DNA of 64,000 nucleotides from Neoechinorhynchus agilis (lineage: Eukaryota > Acanthocephala): assembly GCA_051530055.1 (NCBI GenBank), contig CM121342.1, positions 11,098,001 to 11,162,000 on the forward strand, written 5' to 3'. The position numbers and the translations under genes were made by a program. This document shows, piece after piece, positions 54,141 through 64,000 of the stretch (position 1 is its first letter; the number at the start of each line of letters is the position of its first letter). The notes under the pieces are model-generated. The model saw only the letters and a program-made list of their open reading frames with translations, was not told where the DNA came from and did no database searches.

Positions 54141-55440
54141 CTCACACAAAATACATAAATGAACAACTTCTTTATAGCAGTTTTGTTAGGGATTTCTCTT
54201 TTTAAAAACGAACAGGTCGAAAGTAGTTATACATTCCGAAATTTTCTAGGTCCTTGGATTATTTTGAAACTTAGGCTGAACATTTACTCACTTTATCTTG
54301 AACTTCGATTCCATGAAATGCAATGCGCACCATTCTGCATGACCGCGTGAGGTCTTCTATGCCATGAAGGCTATGCTTGCCAGCGGAAGCTGATTTTGTT
54401 TGAAGAAGGAAATGTCAAATAAGCGTGACATTTGACAGTTCTGTTTTATAAGGTACGCTGAGGAAAAGACATGTCACCGAAGTGACGTTGACATTGAACA
54501 GTCCTAGGCGCTCATCAATCGATAATGTGCACGTCAACATCCTTCATACCATTTCGATTGCCAAGGTAAAACGTTGTTTTGGTTTTTTCGCAACTTTTCT
54601 AATTTCTCTTTTTGTGGATTTCATAGAATTTTCTTATAACGCTTAATTTTTTGCTTGACTCGTAAGTCTAAGAGAAAATTCGTATTTTAAACTCAAATGA
54701 CGAGAGTTGTAAACTTAAAGAACTGACAATCTATATGCCGATTTTTTACCGTCTACTCAAATGCGACTTTCATTTTATAATTGTAGAAATAATTGAATTA
54801 AGCCCCAAAGATGAAATCAATGCTAACTTTTCTTTTGTTTATTTTGCCAGATCTGATTAAAATTCATTATGCTTAGAACACAGCCTAAGAAGCTGCTCTG
54901 AAACAACTCTTATGACAACACCTTTTATTTCAGGGAAAATACTGGCCACCGAACCATGCATCTCAGCTATCTAAGGAAATTCTCCAAAGTTTTTGGACGG
55001 GTTTTTATTGTTCCATCTTTGCAGTTCCAAAACGTTAGTTGTCAGTTGCTGTTTTCCGCTCTTTCCTCCGAATCGATCGCATTTGGAGTATTGAACGGTT
55101 GAGAAGAAAGAGCGGAAATAGAGTGCTATGCGATGAACTGAGCGATGGAAAATGCTGCGACGACGAGTATTGCAAGTGTAAATAAAATTAGAAATGTGTG
55201 GTAGAAATTGAGGCGGAAGAGAACGAAGGCGCTCCTTGATGGACGCAGAATTTGGATGTTATTGCGAATTTAAACATTTCCGTTTTCGACTATTTCCATG
55301 ACCTTGAATGACTCGTGTCGGCTAGATCCGACATTTTATTAATTTCGTAATTCATGGGGAAATGTTGAGATCGTTTCCTGACATGCGTGATTCCGTCTTA
55401 TGCAATTCGATTGACAATAATCCTAGTACTTGTATATGAC
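54141..55440. other. No recognisable gene; one stem-loop
   Basis: Short frames only. The words tttccgctctttc (about 55049) and gaaagagcggaaa (about 55108) are exact inverses and could pair across a loop of about 45 bases. Confidence 0.5.
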
Positions 55441-55450
55441 GAACGCAACC

Positions 55451-55490
55451 TTGATAAAGACACAAGATTATGCCGAAATATCGGATTTAA
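55451..55490 (+). repeat. Penelope terminal-repeat fragment
   Basis: It matches the end at 39920-39960 (ccttgataaaggcacaagat, then ccgaaatatcggattt) with two substitutions. Confidence 0.8.
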
Positions 55491-55493
55491 TAA

Positions 55494-56290
55494 ATTCAGA
55501 TTATTACATGCCTTCCTCGGCTTTTTGGCATGAAGCCACACTGATCTCTTACATCAGGGAAGTGATTGAATAACTTAGACTCTGATGTATACGATATTCG
55601 AGTTTGTACACCCAGATACCTCCAGGAAGTGGTGCTCATCAGTGAGCTTCTTTTCTTCAGCGGTATTTCATCCCTTTGGTTGTGCGTCATTGGCGATCGT
55701 GGAGGTATCTAAGAATTCGGAAGGATGTAAAAATTCCTTACCGTACGCATCAGAGTATAAGAGATTCAATTACTTCTCTGATGTAAGATATCGGTGATGC
55801 TTCATCCCAAGAAGAAAAACTAAAGAGCCGTGGAAGGGATGTCCTAAATCTGAATCAATAGAACTGGCTTGCCAGTAAAAACATTTAAGAATTCAACACT
55901 CACTCCGAGGTATAATACTAGTCGAGTTTGTACATTCCGTATTTGTGCCGAGGAGGTCAAGTGGACTTGAGCCCTGAATCCCTATTTTAAGGTGAAAGGG
56001 TTCGAAATCCATTATCGCTGATGACGCACAACCAAAGGGACGAAATTCCGCTGAAGTCAAGAGGAAACTCACTGATGAGTCCCGCCTCCTCGGGAGGTAT
56101 CTGAGAATCCGGAGGGATGCGTACAAACTCGCATACCGTATACATCAGAGTCTAAGTGATTCAGTCACTTTTCTGATGTAAGAGATCGGTGTTGCTTCAT
56201 GCCAAAAAGCCGAGGAAGGGATGTAATAATCTAAATCAATAGAACCGGCTTGCCAGTAACATTTAAAAAATTAATAAATTCCTTTAAATG
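55494..56290. repeat. Two adjacent fold-back (MITE-like) element copies
   Basis: 55494-55703 is inverted relative to about 56010-56228 (for example ctcggctttttggcatgaag and its inverse), while 55704-55880 is a diverged direct copy of about 56097-56280. Short frames inside are shadows of this symmetry. A third related copy lies at about 59630-60140. Confidence 0.75.
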
Positions 56291-56449
56291 TTCCGCTATA
56301 AACAAGCATGAATAGTTCAATCTTCAAACAATAATCTTAGCGTTTAAAATGCACACATGGTCCGTTCTCGTGGGAATTGGCGGATATTGTTTGCATGAGC
56401 GCTTGTAAGGTTGATCTTTCCTCAGAATCATTTCATGTTATGATATCCG

Positions 56450-56760
56450 CGAACATTGGGCAGCATGGAAAAAGGAGCGTAGATACAGGGAGGTGCGATG
56501 TCGAGGGAGGATGAAACGAATTAGGATTACAATTTCAAGAGACGACGGATTTGAGATTTGGAAAGGTTGCAAAATACGGGATAACCGTAGTGAGGGATGG
56601 TAAGATAAAGCAGAAATAAAATTTGTAGAGGTCGGGTGAAGCGATTCCTAAATGTCGGAGGCGTTTGAGGAGATAAATTTCAAGTGTGGTGCTTGAGGGA
56701 GAGAGTTATGTGTGAGTCCCACTTCAAATATTTGAAACAGGTTCTGTGATGGAGATATCA
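56450..56760 (-). pseudogene. LINE RT thumb-region remnant
   Basis: Minus-strand pieces in two frames read FKYLKWDSHITLSLKHHT, then LLKRLRHLGIASPDLYKFYF, then YGYPVFCNLSKSQIRRL. This resembles the post-catalytic part of LINE RTs (cohesive order, but frameshifted). Confidence 0.5.
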
Positions 56761-56839
56761 GACAAAAAATATTATATTGAGATATTTCGCGAAAATGCCT
56801 CGCCTCATCAGTCGTCTAAAATGATTTTAGTTGCTTTGA

Positions 56840-57195
56840 TTCGGGGACCCTATGTCTGCTTGTCCCTTTGCGTTGTGTGGGGTTTTTCCCTGAATTTCAG
56901 CACAACGCTGACCGACTGTTTTATTCTAGTTTTATTTCCTTCCATGGCGCGCAGCGCATCAAGAAGAGAATCACCCAAAATAAGCAAAACTGCCATCGAT
57001 TTGAGCATTCCGCCGCTATATACAATCGTATAAAACGCCTTGTTCTTAAAACCTTTTCTTATATCGCTGCACCATGGAAAGAAACAACACTTTGGTTTAA
57101 AATTACAGGCCAGCGATGTGCTAAAAATCAATGAAAAAGTCCACACACCACAGAGAAAACGCGGGCGGACGTACGGTTCCCGAACCTCGAGAATG
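56840..57195. repeat. Inverted repeat element (about 120-bp arms)
   Basis: The region from about 56843 (ggggaccctatgtctgcttg) to 56960 is a diverged inverse of about 57060-57185 (acgtacggttcccg). The two opposing reading frames therefore resemble each other; neither looks like a real gene. Confidence 0.65.
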
Positions 57196-57483
57196 GCAAT
57201 CTCACGATCCTTAGCCATGCATTTCAAGACAACTAAAATCTTTTCGGATTTTGCGAAATTGTGCAAAGTAAAGACACGCAATTTACCACGTCAATAAGAC
57301 ACCTTTACTCAATTTACTGAGAAACTTAATAACGATCAAAAAGTGTTTATAAACATCAACGCCACCGATCACTTAGCTGCCGTCTTGGTCGTAAAGAAAG
57401 ATGCTGCGTTCCTTTCCGTTGTACAGCAGGACTAGTTTTGTAGAAATGCTCCTACCCTCGGATCATTAGTGATCCGTTTCAAA

Positions 57484-58018
57484 CGCTAAGACAATTGCTT
57501 GACCAGTTCCTGCGCCGTGGTACCAAACGATCCGAGCGTCTCGACGCCAAAGGGAACAAAATAATGATTCCGACTCAGGTCCCTGTATTTTGTCTTTTTG
57601 CGTTCCTCAGCCGCGGTTGCTGCTCCCCTTGCGGCTTAATAGTGGCAAATTTTATGTTGCTGGCTGCGAATGGCTTTCCAACGTCCGATCTATGGTCATC
57701 GAGTCGGCAAAGATTCCTCTGCTCTAGAATGTTTAGCTGAAATAAAGTATGATCATTTAGTACATCTCGACGAGCTAAAATAGTATATTCTTGTCCGGGA
57801 TTATGACAACCACATCTCCAACTCTATCATCCCAGGGATTTTCTCTTGGTGATTGGGTTCGTTAATCTTCCATTTTACACTATTTTCCCAAACACGTTTG
57901 CAAACTGGCCAATTCTTCCAGACGTTAGAATTAGTCAAATACAACGGGGCAATGCTGCCAGCGTGATGGCGACGGTCGAGGAAGGACAAAAGCTGGAATT
58001 TGGTGGGAGGTGGTGAAT
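57484..58018. pseudogene. Scrambled remnant of the R2-like element 3' end
   Basis: The minus strand 57735-57484 reads LCRLDD, then FAASN, then AATAAEERKKTKY, then HYFVPFGVETLGSFG, which is endonuclease to tail with a deletion. The last part of the tail (IQRGNAASVMATVEEGQKLE and a stop, 57942-58016) lies on the plus strand, so the copy has suffered an internal inversion. Confidence 0.75.
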
Positions 58019-58727
58019 GTAAAGAAAAGTAACCAAATAGAAAACTGTATTACTTGTGAAAAAAAAATTTGTTGCGCAATAGCATTAGAAAATCACTAAC
58101 AAAATGATAGTTGTGCAACTATATCCTTCCTTATCGTTTGATCTCTTACAACGTTTGAGCAGAGAATTAGAAAAAGTCAAATCGAAAATTCATCGGCTGA
58201 GGACAAACGCAAATATCTCTTGTTTTTACTGCCACTCGTAAAATGATTCTTTCGTATCTAATGACGTAGTTCTTTTGATTATACGTCACATTAGTTAAAA
58301 GAACAATATTAATGGTATGGGATACTGTAGATGCGGTAGTACCTTTTAAATCTTCGCTACATTGATGAACACCTCTCTATCTACATTTTCTAAATGTTTC
58401 AAAAATCGGCGTATATCTCCCACTTTTACAGCCTCAAAGTCACGCAAACAGAAAATGTTTCATTATCCACTTTATCCAATTTTTTTCGATGTGCACGTTT
58501 TTTTCAATCTGGAGCATCGATGGCGTCACGTCCCACTTTGAGCACTCGTTCCCCCTATCGACTAAAATATTTCTAGGCAAATGGGGTTCAAAATTAAGAT
58601 AAATGATTCGCTTTTATATGAAGACAAAATAAGCACATATGCTTTGTTCGTGGAGGTGCTTACTTTTTAGGAATCAATTTAATCGTGGAAAATTGAAAAT
58701 AGATGTGTTTTTTTATTATTTCTAGAT
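58019..58727. other. Upstream region of TCERG1, no recognised gene
   Basis: A tctag acceptor-like site at 58721-58725 just before the ATG could mark the end of a 5' non-coding exon. I see nothing else. Confidence 0.4.
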
Positions 58728-61700
58728 ATGCCACAAAATTACACTGACAATTCGAAAATGTCTGAAGAAAGTTTGACCTTTACCGATCTATGTGATTCGA
58801 ATTTATGGGTCCAACAGAAATCAAACGAAGAAAAGGTATTTTGAATGTGTTTGAATTGTCAATATTTATGTTCAGGTTTACTATTATAATCCAAAAACAC
58901 GGAATACGCGATGGGAAAAGCCTACTGGATCAGTTCGAGTTATTACGCAGGCCGAATTTGAGACGTACGCCTTGAAGATTCTTCATGAGCGTCAAGAGAA
59001 AATTCATTTGGAAGTTCCTTCGCCTCAATTGGTCGTTATTAATCAGCCTGTTAGATTACCGGTACCACTGACCGAAGGTAACTGCGCTGAGCTTCGGTTC
59101 ATTACATCTCGATGGATTTGTTCGCGTTTTTAGAACAAATGCAAATGGAGTTGGACGGGATTGAAAAAGCGATAGTTGATTGTCAGAAGATTGCTTCAGA
59201 TTGGTCGATGTTTACAAATCCAAATGGGCGGGATTATTATTACAACACTAAAACATTGTGTTCGCAATGGAATGAGCCAAACGAAATTGTTTTGTTGGCC
59301 CAACTTAAGCGACGGACCGACGAACTTCGCCGATTACTGAATATCCTTCATACCGGAAAAGCATTTATTGGCGAAGCAAGCCCAAATGACCACAACAAAC
59401 CCTATGCGAATATTCCTATTAAAGGAAGTCCGTGGTAATTTGTTATTTTTTGCTTTAGGATCGCTTATCGGCGGTTAAATATGCTCGTACGATGAAGGAT
59501 TCCCTTTTGCCGTCGAGCTCCATTTCCAAATTATTCATAAGATATACGATCCTTATGAAAAGCAAACTATTCAGTCAATCCCTTACACGGCTGGGGTTTT
59601 TCTTTTGTACACAACCAAGCGATATCTTCGATCATAGAAGTAATTGAATCACTTAATACCCTGAACCATAGGAATATGAGTTTATAAATCCCTCAGGATC
59701 TTCAAATACCTCCAGAGGAGGCCAGATTCATCCGTGAGTTTTCTACTTCATTCAGCGGTATTTCGTCAACTTTGATTAAGAGTCATTGACGATAATGGAT
59801 TTTGAAACCTTTGATGCACTTATACCGGGATTCGTTAATCAAGTTCACTAGACCACCTCGACGCAACTGCGGAAAGTAGAAACTCTGCCAGTTTTAGGTT
59901 GGAGCAAATATTGAATTATTTTATATTGAGGTGGTCTAGAAGATGTGAGGCCTGAATCCCTATTTTAAGGTCACAGGGTTCAAAATCCATTATCGTCAAT
60001 GACTCATAACCAAACGGGACGAAATACTGCTGAATTGAGGAAACTCAGAGATGAGTCCGGTTTGCTGGGAAAGTATATGAGGATCTGAATTGATTTTTTA
60101 CAAACTCATTACCGTATGATTCAAGGTCAGCCGCGTAGGGGATGTTCACTTCAAATACAGTAAAAATGTAATCGGCTAGCTAGACATAAAATAAATGATT
60201 CAGTAAATTTTGAACTAATAAACGTAGACCTTTTTTATAAATATGGAGCGTAATTACTTTCGAATTATGAGTGGTGTAGTTAAGAACGAGTTTTCGCTAA
60301 TCATTTTCGTTGACTTTTTTAAGTCTTCTAAGACTTACTCTAATTTCCTACTTTTTACGAGTATCGCTCATTTGAAAAATTTTCCATAGTATTTCGTACA
60401 CATCGTAGATTGCAAGAGAACATAGACCATCTAGCGTTTATTGAAAAATTCCAAGAATCCTTTTTGTCAGCAAACATTTTTGGTTTCGTTGTAAAATTCT
60501 GCATTTTCTCCAGCGTCTACTATGGACAAATTTTAACGTTTTCATATGATTCGATTCTAAGAATAGTGAACAACCAGGAATTGTTTTTCTTACCGACTAA
60601 TGATTATATATAAACTAACTTTCTACTAAAATATTTGAGCTCTATAACCTTTCTTAATGATTGTAAATTTTGTCGTTGCGTATTTAGTCGTTAGTAAAGC
60701 CTCTGTCATTTCCCTACAATGTATTTAATACCCTCTCTTTTAAGGTGTCTAGTGTGGCTAACGTCTGGAAAATGCTTCTTTTTCAATCCAACGACTAAAA
60801 AGAGCATTTGGAAGGTTCCTCCTGAGCTAGTTGGTCGACCGGAGATTAATGAGATGTTTGCGAATCCTCCTGAGGCGGTCGAAAAACTTAAACGAAGAGC
60901 CGACAATGTTGAGTCCGAAGAAGTAGATAAAAAGCCTAGGTTTGTTCAGTTTTAAGGTCATTGCAAGAACATTGGGTTTCTAAAGCGTATTTTCTAAATG
61001 TGCATTTGTCTAAGTCTTCGTCTTTTTAGAACAACTGCTGGCGAAGACCTTAGATTCAACGTGAATGATGAAAGCAGATCCTTATTTACGTTGACGGATA
61101 AGTCTAAATTGTCTCATAGCGAGCGGATTCAACACTTTAAGCGAATGCTGCTTGAGAATCAGGTTTGATGGCTTTGACGAGTTTGTGAGTATACGTTCGA
61201 CGATGCATAATAGGTATCGGTGTACTCCACTTTGGAAAATGAAAAAGATAAGATTAAAAATGATCCACGATACTTACTCTTGAACACGAAGGAGAGAAAA
61301 TCCGTTTTCGATGCGTTTGTAAGAGGTAGTTTTACAACCAATACTCATATTTTGTATAATTGTTGAATAGAACGTGCTGAAGATGAAAGGAAGGAAAAGA
61401 TAGAAGATTTAAAAAGGAAACGGTTGCGTTTTAAGGAATTACTGGCTGAGATCCGATTAAAACCTGGGTATGTTTACATGCGAAGAAGATGAACAAACTG
61501 CTGGTAAGGCGTAGGAGTGTGTGATGATTCCTGCTCTTTCTATTTTTCCATAGTGGATGTGGCTCTAGAATTGAAAACATCAGTGAATCTCGGCCTTAAA
61601 ATACTGAAGAAGATAGGTCTCAGCTGAAATAGACTGTAATTTTCATCACGTGGCGCATAATCTGCACCTTGATTAATCCGGAACAAACCTAATTTTAACT

Positions 61701-63150
61701 TGGCTAGATTTCTCTATACTGAATTCCCTGCCATATTTTTTCTAATGTGTCTTAATATATGTTTTGCATTTAAGATTTCAATTCGCGGATTTGTGTGCAT
61801 CTCGTCATTGCCGTGATAATCGGTTTAAAGAAGTGGAAAAGATGCGCGATCGTGAGCAGATATTCAATGAGTACATGGCAGATAGGTCGCAAGAGATTTT
61901 AAAGGAAACACAAGAAGTCAGGAAATGTTTCGTAGAATACTTGAATGAATCTCTCGGCGATATCAGTCCTTGGAATTTAAAAGCATTAAACTGGACTTCA
62001 GCAAAGGATTGTCTTAACACAAATGATACTCGATACGTGAATGCCGGTTCACTAAGGTCGCAATGGTTCGCCGAATACGTTCGTACTTCTGTCGATACAA
62101 GCAGTGATTCGAATGGGGCAAAAGCGTTAGTTTCGGATAACCTCCAGGACCGCATACGAACGAGTTTGAGAAAACGTGAAGAACAAGTGCGGATGGAGAT
62201 GAATCTTAGTTTAAGAGAAAGAGAAGAAGAACGATCACACCATATGAAGATTGAAGCTATAGCGGACGTTAAAGCCCTCTTGAATGATACGGTATAGATC
62301 TTCTGTTTTTAAAAGTGCTATTTACATGAGTTTGTAGGTGAAAGATGATCACGCCAAATGGCGAAAAATGAAGGAAGCACTTAAGAAAGATGGTCGATAC
62401 AATCAACAGATTTTACCAAAAAAATACTTAAAATCCCTATTTAAGGAGCATATTTCTGAGATTAAACAAAGGAAGAAGATGACCTTTCGACGTTTTCTCG
62501 ATGAGTTGCAGGTGACTGAGAAATTGTGGCTTTTGTGTTTGCTTTTGACTGATCAGCAACTGAATTCGATTATTTGTATTCAGTTGTCTTAGCTTCAAAG
62601 ACCTTTTTCTCTGACCATTGGATCACCGAATTTATATCATTGACCACAAATTCGAATTTAGGTAACGCTTACATCTGAATGGGACGAAGTGTATACTGAA
62701 CTGAGAGACGATTCGAGGTATACAAAATTGGGTTTAAGTTCATCGAAATGCGAAGAGGAATTTAATATTTATAAAAAGGACCTACGTACCCGGTCGATCA
62801 AAGATTTTAATGAGCTCTTGCTGGAAACTAAATTGATCGATCACACGTAACCGTCAATTTTGTGTATGTTTATATTAACACTAATGTTATACTAGGACAC
62901 TCTCATGTGTAAAAAGGGATGAACGATACCTAAAAGGTGTAGAATCTTGCTTATTGGTACGTTTTTGACTTCACTGATTCCGTTGGATAGCATACGATCG
63001 ATATTGTAGAAAGATAAACGGTACTTGATGTTTGATCATGTGCCGGTGGAAAGGAAAAGAATGTTGTTTGAGTTTATGCACCAGTTAGAAGAACGCGGTC
63101 CGCCTCCACCACCAACAGCTACTGATCCAAACAAGTGGAAGAAACAATGA
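58728..63150 (+). CDS. TCERG1: Transcription elongation regulator 1 (CA150) orthologue, 12 coding exons
   Basis: Exons: 58728-58835, 58876-59077, 59134-59434, 60745-60939, 61030-61162, 61214-61325, 61371-61467, 61775-62291, 62338-62511, 62662-62846, 62896-62956, 63010-63150. They join to 2226 bases (741 residues) in one frame. Three WW domains (YYYNPKTRNTRW; YYYNTKTLCSQW; FFFNPTTKKSIW) precede six FF domains, with the family landmarks DPRYLLLNTKERKSVFDAF, RDNRFKEVEKMRDREQIFNE and the C-terminus LEERGPPPPPTATDPNKWKK. WW domains bind proline-rich splicing factors; FF domains bind the phosphorylated RNA polymerase II tail. It couples elongation and splicing in the nucleus. It is shorter than vertebrate TCERG1 at the N-terminus. 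Six introns are 40-56 bp; intron 3 (1310 bp) holds a fold-back element. Confidence 0.95.
59630..60140. repeat. Fold-back element inside TCERG1 intron 3
   Basis: Inverse arms of about 190 bp (for example tcattgacgataatggattt, about 59786, against aaatccattatcgtcaatga, about 59984) enclose a loop with short inverted motifs (agaccacctc and gaggtggtct). It is related to 55494-56290. Confidence 0.75.
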
Positions 63151-63595
63151 ATTATCTTTAAATAAGAACGTGGACATTGAATGATTGATCTTTATGGAAG
63201 GTCTCTAACTGTTTTGTAATATTATTACCATGTAGTGTTTAAGATACATGCAAATAAGTCTACTTTAGGTGTTCTGACTTTTTTTAGATGTTAGTTGAGA
63301 AAACCAAACAGTTGCGTAAATTTTGGACCACTGCCGTCCATCATACTTAAACTCTTCACTAGCTCATGTTTACTGTTTGATACTGAATTCGTACGGAAGA
63401 GCCTCCCTCGTTTCAAAAAATAATCACATTTGACTTTAAACTAAAAAGGAACCAAGCCGTGATCTCCATTGACTATGTCTTGCTGGCACAGTGATACTTC
63501 TCGAGCCTCTTCATGATTGAAACTGTACTCCCCATACTCTTGTAAAGTGAGTAATATTTGCCTTCGTCGAAAACGACACAGTTTTAGAGTAGAAA
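63151..63595. other. Intergenic, nothing recognised
   Basis: A/T-rich sequence between the TCERG1 stop and the next ATG. Confidence 0.6.
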
Positions 63596-64000
63596 ATGTC
63601 ACTAACTGATCTTTACTTGGCTCACATTGCCGAGGATTTAAGCCCTAAAGATCTTAATTCTGACTTGGATTCATTTTTGGGCACCATCGGTTCAACCATC
63701 TCAGCCAAATGCAAATCGTTTAGTTCTTGCGTACCTCTCGGACCGAACACTCGTGCATTAATGGCTCTAAGTGACCCAAAGAGGACTATTATGGCATTTG
63801 GAACTTATGGACTGGGAAAATGGGTTTTTCTAGGTCATCCGGATTACTTGACGTGTCTAAACGATCAAGATAATGCTTACCAACTTCGTGAAGGCGTTAC
63901 ATCTCTTCTTGGTATCCAAAATGAGATTAAAAGTATTGACCACGTTAAAAAGCTGGATACACAAAAGCTGCCCAAAATAGTTAGCTGGAATGGAAACATT
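63596..64000 (+). CDS. Unrecognised gene, 5' part only
   Basis: The ATG at 63596 opens 135 codons without a stop to the window edge. It begins MSLTDLYLAHIAEDLSPKDL and contains LGPNTRALMALSDPKRTIM and GTYGLGKWVFLGHPDYL. Globular composition and an uninterrupted frame support a real exon, but I do not recognise the family and see no motif that fixes a function. Any further exons lie outside the window. Confidence 0.6.
   Translation, partial: MSLTDLYLAHIAEDLSPKDLNSDLDSFLGTIGSTISAKCKSFSSCVPLGPNTRALMALSDPKRTIMAFGTYGLGKWVFLGHPDYLTCLNDQDNAYQLREGVTSLLGIQNEIKSIDHVKKLDTQKLPKIVSWNGNI

Noticed and set aside
55985-56012. tRNA B-box-like word ggttcgaaatcc
   Set aside because: One base too long for a B box, no A box or cloverleaf, and it is part of the fold-back element.
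56746-57281. Opposing frames of 95 and 143 codons as genes
   Set aside because: They resemble each other because the region is an inverted repeat; no domain.
57308-57430. Short plus frame with KVFININATDHL, reminiscent of PIH1-type proteins
   Set aside because: Only a few residues match, with no exon boundaries or neighbouring exons.
1-64000. CRISPR array, rRNA genes, prokaryotic operons
   Set aside because: No regularly spaced short repeats, no rRNA core sequences, and genes have eukaryotic introns.

Overview
The window is animal nuclear DNA. Several single-copy genes carry recognisable metazoan domains: CREB, TCERG1, an RBM26/27-type protein and a multi-domain glutaredoxin. Most introns I could place are only 40-56 bp, which points to a compact invertebrate genome (nematode, rotifer or similar). 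The species cannot be fixed from the sequence. There is no bacterial operon structure, CRISPR array, rRNA or convincing tRNA.

Region 1 (1-35592) is one giant palindrome. Base x pairs with base 35593-x around a spacer-free centre at 17796/17797, and every reading frame of the left arm recurs, with identical translation, on the opposite strand of the right arm. Each 17.8 kb arm is retroelement debris. It holds pieces of a Jockey-like LINE (gag ORF1 with zinc knuckles, endonuclease, YADD reverse transcriptase) and copies of a second non-LTR element with R2/NeSL-like architecture (N-terminal zinc finger, WYLDD reverse transcriptase, CxC..H..C knuckle, PD-(D/E)XK-like endonuclease). One copy of the second element sits inside the LINE. 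Each arm also has two tandem copies, about 4.16 kb apart, of an intact 403-codon gene for a charged nuclear-type protein with two domains resembling the LEDGF/TFIIS N-terminal helical bundle. Exact identity with no spacer makes a fold-back read or assembly artefact a serious alternative to a real palindrome.

Region 2 (35593-46800) is a mosaic. It has the end of the LINE endonuclease piece, a third copy of the R2-like element inserted into a remnant of the 403-codon gene's flank, and a Penelope-like element with inverted terminal repeats and a candidate 12-bp target duplication. It then has a 1.7 kb inverted duplication of a triple-domain glutaredoxin gene. The inverted glutaredoxin copies flank an intron-containing gene for an unrecognised coiled-coil protein.

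Region 3 (46800-64000) is closer to ordinary gene space. It contains an uninterrupted RBM26/27-type gene (+), a small two-exon gene (+), an uninterrupted CREB gene (-) with CRE-type sites upstream, then about 5 kb of fold-back elements and retroelement scraps. A 12-exon TCERG1 orthologue (+) follows, and the start of another gene runs off the window. RBM26/27, CREB and TCERG1 all belong to RNA-processing or transcription control, but nothing shows they are co-regulated.
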